Shown here in pieces: positions 7,873 to 15,023 of a stretch of 44,601 bases of DNA (within the stretch, counting starts at the first letter, position 1; each line of letters begins with the position of its first letter). Source of the stretch: Frankia nepalensis (GTDB taxonomy: Bacteria > Actinomycetota > Actinomycetes > Frankiales > Frankiaceae); the NCBI RefSeq assembly GCF_016786325.1, contig NZ_JADWYU010000146.1:1-44601 (forward strand). The letters are read 5' to 3'. Both the position numbers and the translations under genes were made by a program. The notes beneath the pieces were generated by a model. It was not told the origin of the DNA and did not search any database. It worked only from the letters and a program-made list of their open reading frames with translations.

Positions 7873-9039
7873 GTGACTTCGCCCGGAACCCGATCCTCTA
7901 CCGCGTCCGGTACCGCGTCCGGCGTCGAGGTGCTCTGGTACCTCACCGCTCCGGACGGCCGTGCGCCGTGGTCACCCGGCGGCGTGCGCGACGTGGACTA
8001 CGCCTATCTCAGGCAGCTCGCGGGCGCGATCGACGGCCTGGGCTTCGACGGCGCCCTGCTGGCCACCGGCCCGCACGACGTCCACGTCCTGGCCGCGGCC
8101 CTCGCCTCGCACACCGAGCGCATGCGCTTCCTGCTCGCCGTCCACCCGCCGCTGCTGTCGCCGATGCTGGCCGCCAAGATGGCCGTCACGCTCGACCAGT
8201 TCACCCGCGGGCGCGTCCTGCTCAACATCGTCAACGGCGACGCCGCGACGCTCGCCTCGATGGGTTCGGCGCTTGCCCACGACGACCGCTACCGCTACAC
8301 GGCCGAGTGGATTCCCGCGTGGCGCGCCGCGGTGGCCGGCGACGTCGTCGACGTCGAGGGCGACTTCATCACCGTCCGCAACGGGAAGCTGGCGCTGCCG
8401 TCCGTGCAGAAACCGACGCCGCCGCTGTGGTTCGGCGGCGCGTCGCCGGCCGCCGTCGAGGTCGCGGCGCGCCACATCGACACCTACCTCGTCTACGGCG
8501 ACACGCCGGGCAACACGGCCGAGCGGATCGGCCGGGTGGCGGGCCGCGCCGCCGAGCTCGGGCGGACGCTGCGCTACGGGATCCGGCTCTACGTGATCGT
8601 CCGCGACACCGACGACGAGGCGTGGGCCGAGGCCGGCCGGATCCTGCGGACCATGGACCCGGGGGTCGTCGCCTCGATCCAGCGGGCGTTCGCGGGCACC
8701 GACTCGCAGGTCCAGCAGCACCAGCTGGCGCTGCACGGCGGCCGGATCCCGGACGATCCGCGCGCGCTCGAGTTCGACGAGGCGCTCTGGTCGGGCTTCG
8801 GCCTCGTGCGCCCCGGCGCCGCGACGGCGATCGTCGGGTCGCCCGAGACCGTCCTGCGCCGGCTGCGTGACTTTCAGGCCGTGGGCATCTCCACGTTCAT
8901 CCTGTCCGGGGTCCCGCTGCTGGAGGAGGCCTACCGGTTCGCCGAGCTGGTCCTGCCGGCGCTCTCGGAGACCGAGGGCGCGCCGAGCGGCGACGCCGCG
9001 CTCGGCTACGGCACGCTCGTGGGGGAGGGACGGCGATGA
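7873..9039 (+). CDS. LLM-class flavin-dependent monooxygenase, SsuD-like
   Basis: A 388-residue member of the bacterial luciferase-like family, closest in style to the FMNH2-dependent alkanesulfonate monooxygenase SsuD. Shared landmarks are a WYLTAP start, RGRVLLNIVNGD, HDDRYRYTAEW, PPLWFGGASPAAVEVAA, YGIRLYVIVRDTDDEAWAEA and GLVRPGAATAIVG. SsuD releases sulfite from alkanesulfonates using reduced flavin from a partner reductase; no reductase gene is seen nearby. The region equivalent to E. coli SsuD Cys54 reads ATGPHDVHV, so that Cys appears absent. The GTG at 7873 is chosen because upstream sequence lies in the promoter and the N-terminal beta strand begins at VEVLWYL. It overlaps the next gene by 4 bases (ATGA). 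Confidence 0.85.
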   Translation: MTSPGTRSSTASGTASGVEVLWYLTAPDGRAPWSPGGVRDVDYAYLRQLAGAIDGLGFDGALLATGPHDVHVLAAALASHTERMRFLLAVHPPLLSPMLAAKMAVTLDQFTRGRVLLNIVNGDAATLASMGSALAHDDRYRYTAEWIPAWRAAVAGDVVDVEGDFITVRNGKLALPSVQKPTPPLWFGGASPAAVEVAARHIDTYLVYGDTPGNTAERIGRVAGRAAELGRTLRYGIRLYVIVRDTDDEAWAEAGRILRTMDPGVVASIQRAFAGTDSQVQQHQLALHGGRIPDDPRALEFDEALWSGFGLVRPGAATAIVGSPETVLRRLRDFQAVGISTFILSGVPLLEEAYRFAELVLPALSETEGAPSGDAALGYGTLVGEGRR

Positions 9040-10142
9040 GCGGCGCGACGCACCCGCCGCGCTTCGGCGTCTGGGCGCTGATCGGCGGCACCTGGGCATC
9101 CCTGCACCACCCCGACGACCCGGTCGACGCCAGCTGGCGGCGCAACCGGAGCCAGATCCTCGAGGCCGAGGCGCTCGGCTACGACACGACGCTGGTCGCC
9201 CAGCACACGATCAACCCGTGGGGCGACGAGCTGGATGGCCTCGAGGCGTGGACCGCGTCGGCCGCGCTGGCCGAGGCGACGGAACGCATCGAGATCATCA
9301 CGGCGATCAAGCCGTTCCTCTACCACCCGGTGGTGCTGGCCAAGCAGGCGCTGCAGATCGAGGAGATCAGCCAGGGCCGGTTCGCCATCAACCTGGTCAA
9401 CGCCTGGTACAAACCCGAGATCGAGCAGGCCGGGCTGCCGTTCCTGGAGCACGACGAGCGCTACGCCTACGGCCGGGAGTGGCTGACGGTCGCGCGCTCG
9501 CTCCTCGAGGGCCGCCGGACGACCTTCCACGGGCGCCACTTCGACGTCGACGGGTACCTGCTGCGCCCGGAGGACCGCTTCCGGGAGCGCCCGCGCATCT
9601 ACCTGGGTGGCGAGTCCGAGCCGGCGCGCGCGCTGGGCGCCGACCTCGCGGACCTGTTCTTCATCAACGGCCAGCCGATCGAGCGGGTGCGCGCCATCAT
9701 CGCCGACGTCGCGCGGCGCGGGCGCGGGGGGCAGCCACCGCTGCGCTTCGGGCTGTCCGCGTTCGTGATCGCGCGCGAGACCGAGGCGCAGGCTCGGGAG
9801 GCGCTCGCGTTCGCCTGGGAGATCTCGGCCCACGACGAGCCGAAGGTGGCGGAGATGCTCAAGCACATCGACACCAAGGCGGTGATGTTCCAGACGCACG
9901 CCCAGTTCCCCGCGATCGGCACCAACGGCGGGACCGCGGCCGGCCTCGTCGGCACCTACGACCAGGTCGCCGAGCGGATCCGTGACTTCCACGCCGAGGG
10001 GATCGAGACCTTCATGCTGCAGTTCCAGCCGTTCGAGCCGGAGATGCGGCGGTTCGCCGAACAGGTCATCCCGCGGGTCCGCCGCCTGGTCCCACCCACC
10101 GGCGGCACGCGGGCGGCGGCTCAGGAAGGTGTGGCCTCATGA
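9036..10142 (+). CDS. LLM-class flavin-dependent monooxygenase, SfnG-like
   Basis: A 368-residue luciferase-like enzyme resembling the FMNH2-dependent dimethylsulfone monooxygenase SfnG: FAINLVNAWYKPEIEQAGLP, FLEHDERYAYGREWL, IYLGGESEPARALGADLADL, FFINGQPIERVRAII, and GLVGTYDQVAERIRDFHAEGI. SfnG converts dimethylsulfone to methanesulfinate. The ATG at 9036 overlaps the stop of the SsuD-like gene, and the stop overlaps the ATG of the SfnB-like gene, so the three are translationally coupled. Two consecutive LLM enzymes suggest sequential oxidations of one substrate or handling of two related ones. The exact substrate is not determinable here. Confidence 0.83.
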   Translation: MSGATHPPRFGVWALIGGTWASLHHPDDPVDASWRRNRSQILEAEALGYDTTLVAQHTINPWGDELDGLEAWTASAALAEATERIEIITAIKPFLYHPVVLAKQALQIEEISQGRFAINLVNAWYKPEIEQAGLPFLEHDERYAYGREWLTVARSLLEGRRTTFHGRHFDVDGYLLRPEDRFRERPRIYLGGESEPARALGADLADLFFINGQPIERVRAIIADVARRGRGGQPPLRFGLSAFVIARETEAQAREALAFAWEISAHDEPKVAEMLKHIDTKAVMFQTHAQFPAIGTNGGTAAGLVGTYDQVAERIRDFHAEGIETFMLQFQPFEPEMRRFAEQVIPRVRRLVPPTGGTRAAAQEGVAS

Positions 10143-11371
10143 GCCAGACCGCGAACGGCCGCGCCGGCGGCGCGGTCGGCGTGGCGCGCGTCATCGCCTC
10201 CGAGGCGGAGGCGCTCCAGGTCGCCGACGCGCTCGCCGCGACGCTGCGCGACGGCGCGGCCGAGCGCGACCGCGCGGCGCGGGTGCCGGTCGACGAGCTC
10301 GCGGCGCTGGGCCGCAGCGGGCTGCTCGGGCTGACGGTGCCGGCGCGCTTCGGCGGCGCCGACGTGTCGACGGTGACCCTCGTCGAGGTGTTCCGGCGGC
10401 TCGCGGCGGCCGACCCGTCGGTGGCGCAGGTGCCGCAGAACCACTACGTGTTCGTCTCGGTCCTGCGCCATGACGGCACCGAGGAGCAGCAGCGACGGCT
10501 GCTGGGCGAGGTGCTGGCGGGCGCGCGGTTCGGCAACGCCCTGTCGGAGCGTGGCACCAGGCACGTCATGGATATGCGGACCCGGCTGCTGCCGGCGGCC
10601 GACGGGACGCTGCGCCTCAACGGCACCAAGTACTACTGCACGGGCGCGCTGACGGCGCGCTGGATCCCCGTCTTCGCGCTCGACGAGCGGGACCGGCTCG
10701 TGGTGGCGTACGTCCCGCGCGACGCGGCCGGCGTGGAGGTGCTGCAGGACTGGACCGCCTTCGGGCAGCGGGCGACGATGAGCGGCACGACGCGGCTGGT
10801 GGACGTGGCCGTCGCGCCGGAGAACGTCGTGGCGCACTGGCACACCTATGAGCGGCCGCAGGTGGCCGGCGCGTTCGGCCAGATCCTGCACGCGGCCATC
10901 GACGTCGGCATCGCGGGCGCCGCGCTCGCCGACGGGGCGCGGTTCGTGCGCGACAAGGCCCGGCCGTGGTTCGAGGCCGCGGAGGAACGCGCCGCCGACG
11001 AGCCGCACGTGCTCCTGCGCTTCGGTCAGCTCGGCGCCAGGGTGCACGCCGCGGAGGCGCTCCTGCGGCGCGCCGCCGAGGCACTCGACGCGGCGGGGGC
11101 CGAGGGGCCGCCGCCGAGCGCCGAGGCCGCGGGCGCGGCTTCCCTGGCGGTCGCGGAGGCGAAGGCATTCGGTGGTGACGTCGCGGTCGAGGTCGCCAGC
11201 GAGATCTTCGGCCTGATGGGCGCCTCGGCGGCCGACGCCGCGCACGACCTGGACCGCCACTGGCGCAACGCCCGCACGCACACCCTGCACGACCCCGCGC
11301 GCTGGAAGTACGTGCACAACGGCAACCACATCATCAACGGCGTGCTGCCGCCGAACCACGGCCTGATCTAG
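10139..11371 (+). CDS. SfnB family sulfur-acquisition oxidoreductase (2)
   Basis: A 410-residue acyl-CoA dehydrogenase-like protein that fits the SfnB family well: QVPQNHYVFVSVLRHDGTEE, ARFGNALSERGTRHVMDMRT, LNGTKYYCTGALTARWIPV, VPRDAAGVEVLQDWTAFGQR and the C-terminal HWRNARTHTLHDPARWKYVH. SfnB-type proteins accompany dimethylsulfone and related organosulfur use. It is the last gene of the plus operon and ends 13 bases from a convergent TetR gene. It is a paralogue, not a close copy, of the flavoprotein at 3981-5291, suggesting division of labour. Confidence 0.87.
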   Translation: MSQTANGRAGGAVGVARVIASEAEALQVADALAATLRDGAAERDRAARVPVDELAALGRSGLLGLTVPARFGGADVSTVTLVEVFRRLAAADPSVAQVPQNHYVFVSVLRHDGTEEQQRRLLGEVLAGARFGNALSERGTRHVMDMRTRLLPAADGTLRLNGTKYYCTGALTARWIPVFALDERDRLVVAYVPRDAAGVEVLQDWTAFGQRATMSGTTRLVDVAVAPENVVAHWHTYERPQVAGAFGQILHAAIDVGIAGAALADGARFVRDKARPWFEAAEERAADEPHVLLRFGQLGARVHAAEALLRRAAEALDAAGAEGPPPSAEAAGAASLAVAEAKAFGGDVAVEVASEIFGLMGASAADAAHDLDRHWRNARTHTLHDPARWKYVHNGNHIINGVLPPNHGLI

Positions 11372-11384
11372 CCGGACACCGGCT
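11370..11384. terminator. Short hairpin between convergent SfnB-like and TetR genes
   Basis: AGCCGG-ACA-CCGGCT forms a 6-bp stem with a 3-base loop filling the whole 13-base gap between the two stop codons and overlapping the TAG of the upstream gene. It is small and lacks a T-tract, so termination strength is uncertain. Confidence 0.35.
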
Positions 11385-12188
11385 TCAGGCGTCCGTGGGC
11401 GACGGCGCGCCGAAGGCGTGCAGGAAGGTGTCGACGGCCGCCCGCGCCACGGCCCGTTTCTCGTCGTCGGGGACCGCCCGGGTGCCGAACCGGGCTCTGG
11501 CCTCCAGTGAGCCGGTCAGCAGGGCGGCGAGCTGTTCGGCCGCCGCGGCCGGGTCGGTCAGCCGTAGGCGGCCGGCCAGGGCGAGCCGGGCCAGCCGGTC
11601 GGCCAGCGCCTCGGTCACCGGGCTCGCCGCCCGTCCCTGGATGATGTCGAGCAGGTCGGGGAACTGGTTGATCTCCGCGTACAGGAGCCGGCGCAACGCC
11701 CAGCCCCGCTCGTCGCAGAAACAGCCGATGAGGCGGTAGCCGACGTCCTCCAGCAGGACGCGGACATCGCCGTCGAGGTCGCGCAGCCCGTCGACGGCGG
11801 CGAGGTTCTTCGCCAGCGCCTTGTCGGACTCGGCGGCGATCGCGGCCCGCAGCAGGGCCTGCTTGTCGCCGAAGTGGTTGTAGATCGTGTGCTTCGCGAC
11901 CCGGGCCTCGGCCGCGATCATGTCCAGGGTCGCCTGGGCGTATCCCTCGCGGGCGAACACCATGAACGCCGTGCCGAGGATGGCCTCTCGTCTGTCGGCG
12001 CGCCGGCGGGTTCCCGCCCGGCCGGGCGCCGTGGCCGCGGACGAGTCGAGTGTGGCCCCGGGTCCGGCCGGTCCGGCCGGTCCGGCCGGTCCGACCGCGC
12101 CGGCCGTCTCGGCCAGGACGGAGGTCATCCGTGTTCCGCCAGGTGTCACCGGGCGGGTCAGTCGTTCACCGCTCGCCGGCCCGCTCAT
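11385..12188 (-). CDS. TetR/AcrR family repressor
   Basis: The DNA-binding domain covers roughly residues 65-115: RREAILGTAFMVFAREGYAQ, then the HTH with IAAEARVAKHTIYNHFGDKQ. The C-terminal part (VGYRLIGCFCDERGWALRRL and onward) is the ligand-binding region. The frame is open to an ATG at 12188 (267 aa), but an ATG at 12128 (247 aa) is equally plausible; neither has a clear ribosome site. Residues about 30-43 are a GPA/GPG repeat made by a 9-bp tandem repeat, well before the HTH. It is divergent from the DHA2 exporter at 12319, with a palindrome in the shared promoter, so it probably represses that exporter and itself. Confidence 0.85.
   Translation of the reverse strand: MSGPASGERLTRPVTPGGTRMTSVLAETAGAVGPAGPAGPAGPGATLDSSAATAPGRAGTRRRADRREAILGTAFMVFAREGYAQATLDMIAAEARVAKHTIYNHFGDKQALLRAAIAAESDKALAKNLAAVDGLRDLDGDVRVLLEDVGYRLIGCFCDERGWALRRLLYAEINQFPDLLDIIQGRAASPVTEALADRLARLALAGRLRLTDPAAAAEQLAALLTGSLEARARFGTRAVPDDEKRAVARAAVDTFLHAFGAPSPTDA
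12061..12096. repeat. 9-bp tandem repeat, four copies, in the TetR N-terminus
   Basis: Four 9-base units of GGTCCGGCC (the last with one change) run from 12061 to 12096. Read on the minus strand they encode alternating Gly-Pro-Ala units ahead of the DNA-binding domain. The period keeps the frame intact if copy number changes. Confidence 0.75.
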
Positions 12189-12268
12189 GGCCTCACGGTA
12201 TCGCCATCCCCTCCTCCAGCCTCGGGACAGCGATCAGACGAGGGCGATGTGGGAACGCTTACGGGCGC

Positions 12269-12289
12269 TATAGTGCACTGGTCAGTGCA
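12269..12289. promoter_or_regulatory. Palindromic operator overlapping the exporter -10
   Basis: TGCACTG-GT-CAGTGCA is a perfect 7-bp dyad with a 2-base centre at 12274-12289. A TATAGT hexamer (12269-12274), a good -10 for the plus-strand exporter, overlaps its left edge, and a further GTGCAC follows at 12294-12299. The exporter GTG at 12319 lies about 30 bases downstream. The site is well placed for repression by the divergent TetR protein. The -35 region is not recognisable. Confidence 0.6.
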
Positions 12290-12318
12290 GAACTGTGCAC
12301 CAACCTGGAGGTGGCCTG

Positions 12319-13836
12319 GTGGCTGGATCCTTGGACGCGGATCGGCTTGATCCCTCCCTTCGGCGACTGATCGCCGTGGTCCTGCTCGGCGGGATCATGG
12401 GAATCCTCGACGGGTCGGTGGTCGCCGTCGGGGTCGACACCCTCGCCACCCAGCTGGACGCCTCGCTCGGCACGATCGGATGGGTCTCCACCGGCTACCT
12501 GCTGGCGCTCACCATCGCCATTCCGGTCACCACCTGGGCCGTCGACCGGTTCGGCGCGCGACGGCTGTGGCTGGCCGCGCTGCTCGCCTTCCTCGCCGCG
12601 TCCGTCGCCTCCGGGCTCGCCTGGAACGCCGCCAGCCTGATCGCCTTCCGGGTGCTCCAGGGGCTCGCCGCGGGGGTCCTCGACCCGCTGGTGCTCGTCC
12701 TGCTGGCCCGCGCCGCCGGTCCGCGCCGGGCGGGCCGGGTCATGGGCCTGATGGGGATGGTGCTGTCGGCCGGTCCCGTGCTCGGCCTGATCATCGGCGG
12801 GCTCATCCTGGAGCACGCCTCCTGGCGCTGGATGTTCCTGATCAACCTGCCCATCGGGGTGGTCGCGCTGCTCGGCGCGGTACGGGTGGTACCCCGGGAC
12901 GCGGCGCGCGTCGAGGAGACCCCCACCCGCCTCGACGTCGTCGGGGTCGCCCTGCTCGGCCCGGGGTTCGCCGCGATCGTGCTGGCCCTCACCCAGGCGG
13001 CCGAGCGCGGGGCGGTCCTGGCTGGGCAGGTGCTCGTCCCCCTGGTCATCGCCGTGGCACTGCTCGCCGGCTACGGGCTGCACGCCTCGCGACTCACGAC
13101 CCGGCGGCGCACCCGGCCCCTGATCGACCCACGGCTGTTCACGAACTCCGGGTTCTCCGCGAGCGTGGCCATCATGACCCTGGTCGGCCTCGCGACGTTC
13201 GCGACGATCTTCGTGTTGCCGCTGTACTACCAGCAGCAGCAGGGCCGGGGCACGCTCGCGGCGGGGCTGCTGGTAGCCCCGTTCGCCCTGGCCGCGGTCA
13301 TCGCCATGCCGCTGTCCGGCCGGCTCTCGGACCGGTTCGGTGCCCGCGTCCTCGTCCGCGGCGGCGCCGTCGTCGCCGCGCTCGCCGAACTCGGGTTCAC
13401 CCGGATCGGCCCGCAGACGAGCGAGGTATGGCCAGCGCTCGCCGCGTTCGTCCTCGGTGCCGGGCTCAGCTTCGTGGGCGCGCCCACGATGGGGTCGCTG
13501 TACCGAACGCTGCCGGCGGCGGCCGTGCCCCAGGGCAGCTCGGTCCTGTACATCCTCAACCAGCTCGGCGCGGCGATCGGCGTCGCCGTCGTCACCCTCA
13601 TCCTCGCGACCGTCGGGAACGGCGGCTCCGACCCGATGGCGGGCTTCCACGGGGTGTACTGGTTCGCCATGGGCACCCTCGTGGTCATCCTGGCCGCCAG
13701 CGTCCTGCTTCCCGGGGGCGAGGCGGGTCCGACCGTCGCGCCCCCGGCCGCGGGGGAGGACTCGTCCGCCGGGGCGGCGGTGCCCACCCAGCAGATCACC
13801 GAGCCCGTGGCGGTGACGAAGCGGGCCGAAATGTAA
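12319..13836 (+). CDS. MFS drug exporter, DHA2 (EmrB/QacA) family
   Basis: A 505-residue transporter with about 14 membrane segments, the length and layout of DHA2 proton-driven drug antiporters. Visible marks include LDGSVVAVGVDTLA in helix 1, the motif A-like loop DRFGARRLWLAALLAF, the motif C-like VLSAGPVLGLIIGGLI, and PLSGRLSDRFGARVLV in the second half. The GTG at 12319 is preferred to the upstream GTG at 12295 because GGAGG (12307-12311) lies 7 bases before it. Likely exports hydrophobic drugs or a metabolite and is controlled by the divergent TetR. A second TetR gene follows directly downstream on the same strand. Confidence 0.88.
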   Translation: MAGSLDADRLDPSLRRLIAVVLLGGIMGILDGSVVAVGVDTLATQLDASLGTIGWVSTGYLLALTIAIPVTTWAVDRFGARRLWLAALLAFLAASVASGLAWNAASLIAFRVLQGLAAGVLDPLVLVLLARAAGPRRAGRVMGLMGMVLSAGPVLGLIIGGLILEHASWRWMFLINLPIGVVALLGAVRVVPRDAARVEETPTRLDVVGVALLGPGFAAIVLALTQAAERGAVLAGQVLVPLVIAVALLAGYGLHASRLTTRRRTRPLIDPRLFTNSGFSASVAIMTLVGLATFATIFVLPLYYQQQQGRGTLAAGLLVAPFALAAVIAMPLSGRLSDRFGARVLVRGGAVVAALAELGFTRIGPQTSEVWPALAAFVLGAGLSFVGAPTMGSLYRTLPAAAVPQGSSVLYILNQLGAAIGVAVVTLILATVGNGGSDPMAGFHGVYWFAMGTLVVILAASVLLPGGEAGPTVAPPAAGEDSSAGAAVPTQQITEPVAVTKRAEM

Positions 13837-13908
13837 ACGTTTGATGACGGCGTGTTACAATGTCGGGATACCTTCGCCTTCCTCCGGCGGGGCCCGAGCG
13901 ATGGAAGG

Positions 13909-14556
13909 GTGGTTCCCACGCCCACGGCGAGCGGCTCGGTCCGCGACGAGGAACCACGCAGCCGTCGGATCCGGCGGGATTTCCTGGCCAGTCGGCGGGA
14001 TCTGTTGGACGCCGTGGAACGACTGCTCGCGAAGCAGGGCGGCCGGTTCAGCCTGATCGAGCTGGCGGCCGAGGCCGGGGTGTCCACGGCCACCGCCTAC
14101 CGGCATTTCCCGGATGTCCCCGCCGCCCTGGACGCCTACTACACGCAGCTCGTCGAGCGCCTGGTCACCCACATGGAGGCGGTGCCGGCCGGGCCGGACG
14201 CGCTGCGCCGGTTCGCCGCGGTGTGCGAACTGTGGGTCCGCGAGGCCGTGGGCTGGGGCCCGGCCGTCGTGCACGTCCGGTCCTCCCGCGGCTTCCTGCA
14301 GCGGCTGCGCGCGGACGACCCGATGATCGGGCGGCTGTTCGGCGCGCTCGCGCCGATGCTGGCCGCGCTGGCCGACGCCGGCTTCATCCCGGCCACCTCC
14401 GCCGAGTACGGGGTGCTCCTGTGGGTCACCGTGTTCGACGAGCGGGTGGTCGTCGACCTGCACGACAGCCTCGGCTGGCCGGCCGCGCGGATCGCGTCCG
14501 AGCTGACCGGCAGCGTCCTGCGCGCGCTGGGCCGGCCCGCCGGGGCCGCCGGCTAG
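13909..14556 (+). CDS. TetR/AcrR family transcriptional regulator
   Basis: The HTH occupies roughly residues 20-70 (RRDLLDAVERLLAKQGGRFS, then ELAAEAGVSTATAYRHFPDV). A variable all-helical C-terminal domain follows and includes VVHVRSSRGFLQRLRADDP. The frame is open from a GTG at 13852 (234 aa), but a TACAAT -10-like hexamer at 13856-13861 overlaps that start, so the GTG at 13909 (215 aa) fits better; the true start is unsure. It lies 72 bases after the exporter stop, with an AAACGTTT palindrome at 13835-13842 that could be its own operator. Target genes are unknown. Confidence 0.78.
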   Translation: MVPTPTASGSVRDEEPRSRRIRRDFLASRRDLLDAVERLLAKQGGRFSLIELAAEAGVSTATAYRHFPDVPAALDAYYTQLVERLVTHMEAVPAGPDALRRFAAVCELWVREAVGWGPAVVHVRSSRGFLQRLRADDPMIGRLFGALAPMLAALADAGFIPATSAEYGVLLWVTVFDERVVVDLHDSLGWPAARIASELTGSVLRALGRPAGAAG

Positions 14557-14591
14557 CCGGGACCCCACCCGACTCGCGGCGGCGTCGGCGC

Positions 14592-15023
14592 TCAGCCGAG
14601 CACGGCGGTCGCCTCGATCTCGACGAGCAGGCCCGGCCGGACCAGTGCGCAGACCACGGTCGTGCGGGCCGGTGGGTCGGTGGGGAAGGCCTCCCGGAAC
14701 ACCACGTCCAGCTCAGGCGCGGCGGCGGCGTCGGTCAGGTAGCACACGCAGCGCGCGACGTCGGTCAGCCGCCCGCCCGCGGCGCCCAGGACCTCGGCGA
14801 TCTGGCGGAAGACGTCGCGGGCCTGGCTGTCCACCGTGCCGCCGCGCGGCCGGCCGGTCGCCGGGTCGAGGGCGACGCAGCCGGAGAGCACGAGCAGGCG
14901 GCCGACCCGGACAGCGGCGCTGATCGGGGCGAGGCCGGCCAGCCCGGCCGGCAGCGGCATGGCCTCTCGGGCGGGAACGGGTCGGTCGACGGCCCCGCCC
15001 TCGGCCGCCGCGCCGCCTACCAC
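14592..15023 (-). CDS. RidA family (YjgF/UK114) enamine/imine deaminase-like protein
   Basis: Up to 143 residues. The RidA core is intact: APISAAVRVGRLLVLSG near the start, then the C-terminal PARTTVVCALVRPGLLVEIEA, which carries the Arg (PARTTV) that binds the substrate carboxylate and the Glu of the EIE strand. RidA proteins hydrolyse reactive enamines or imines to 2-oxo acids and ammonia as cytoplasmic trimers. The GTG at 15023 overlaps the upstream oxidase stop by 7 bases; an internal ATG at 14960 (122 aa) matches the usual family length better. It ends a minus-strand operon with an amino-acid-type ABC importer and an FMN hydroxy acid oxidase, suggesting it clears an unstable product of that pathway. 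Confidence 0.83.
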   Translation of the reverse strand: MVGGAAAEGGAVDRPVPAREAMPLPAGLAGLAPISAAVRVGRLLVLSGCVALDPATGRPRGGTVDSQARDVFRQIAEVLGAAGGRLTDVARCVCYLTDAAAAPELDVVFREAFPTDPPARTTVVCALVRPGLLVEIEATAVLG

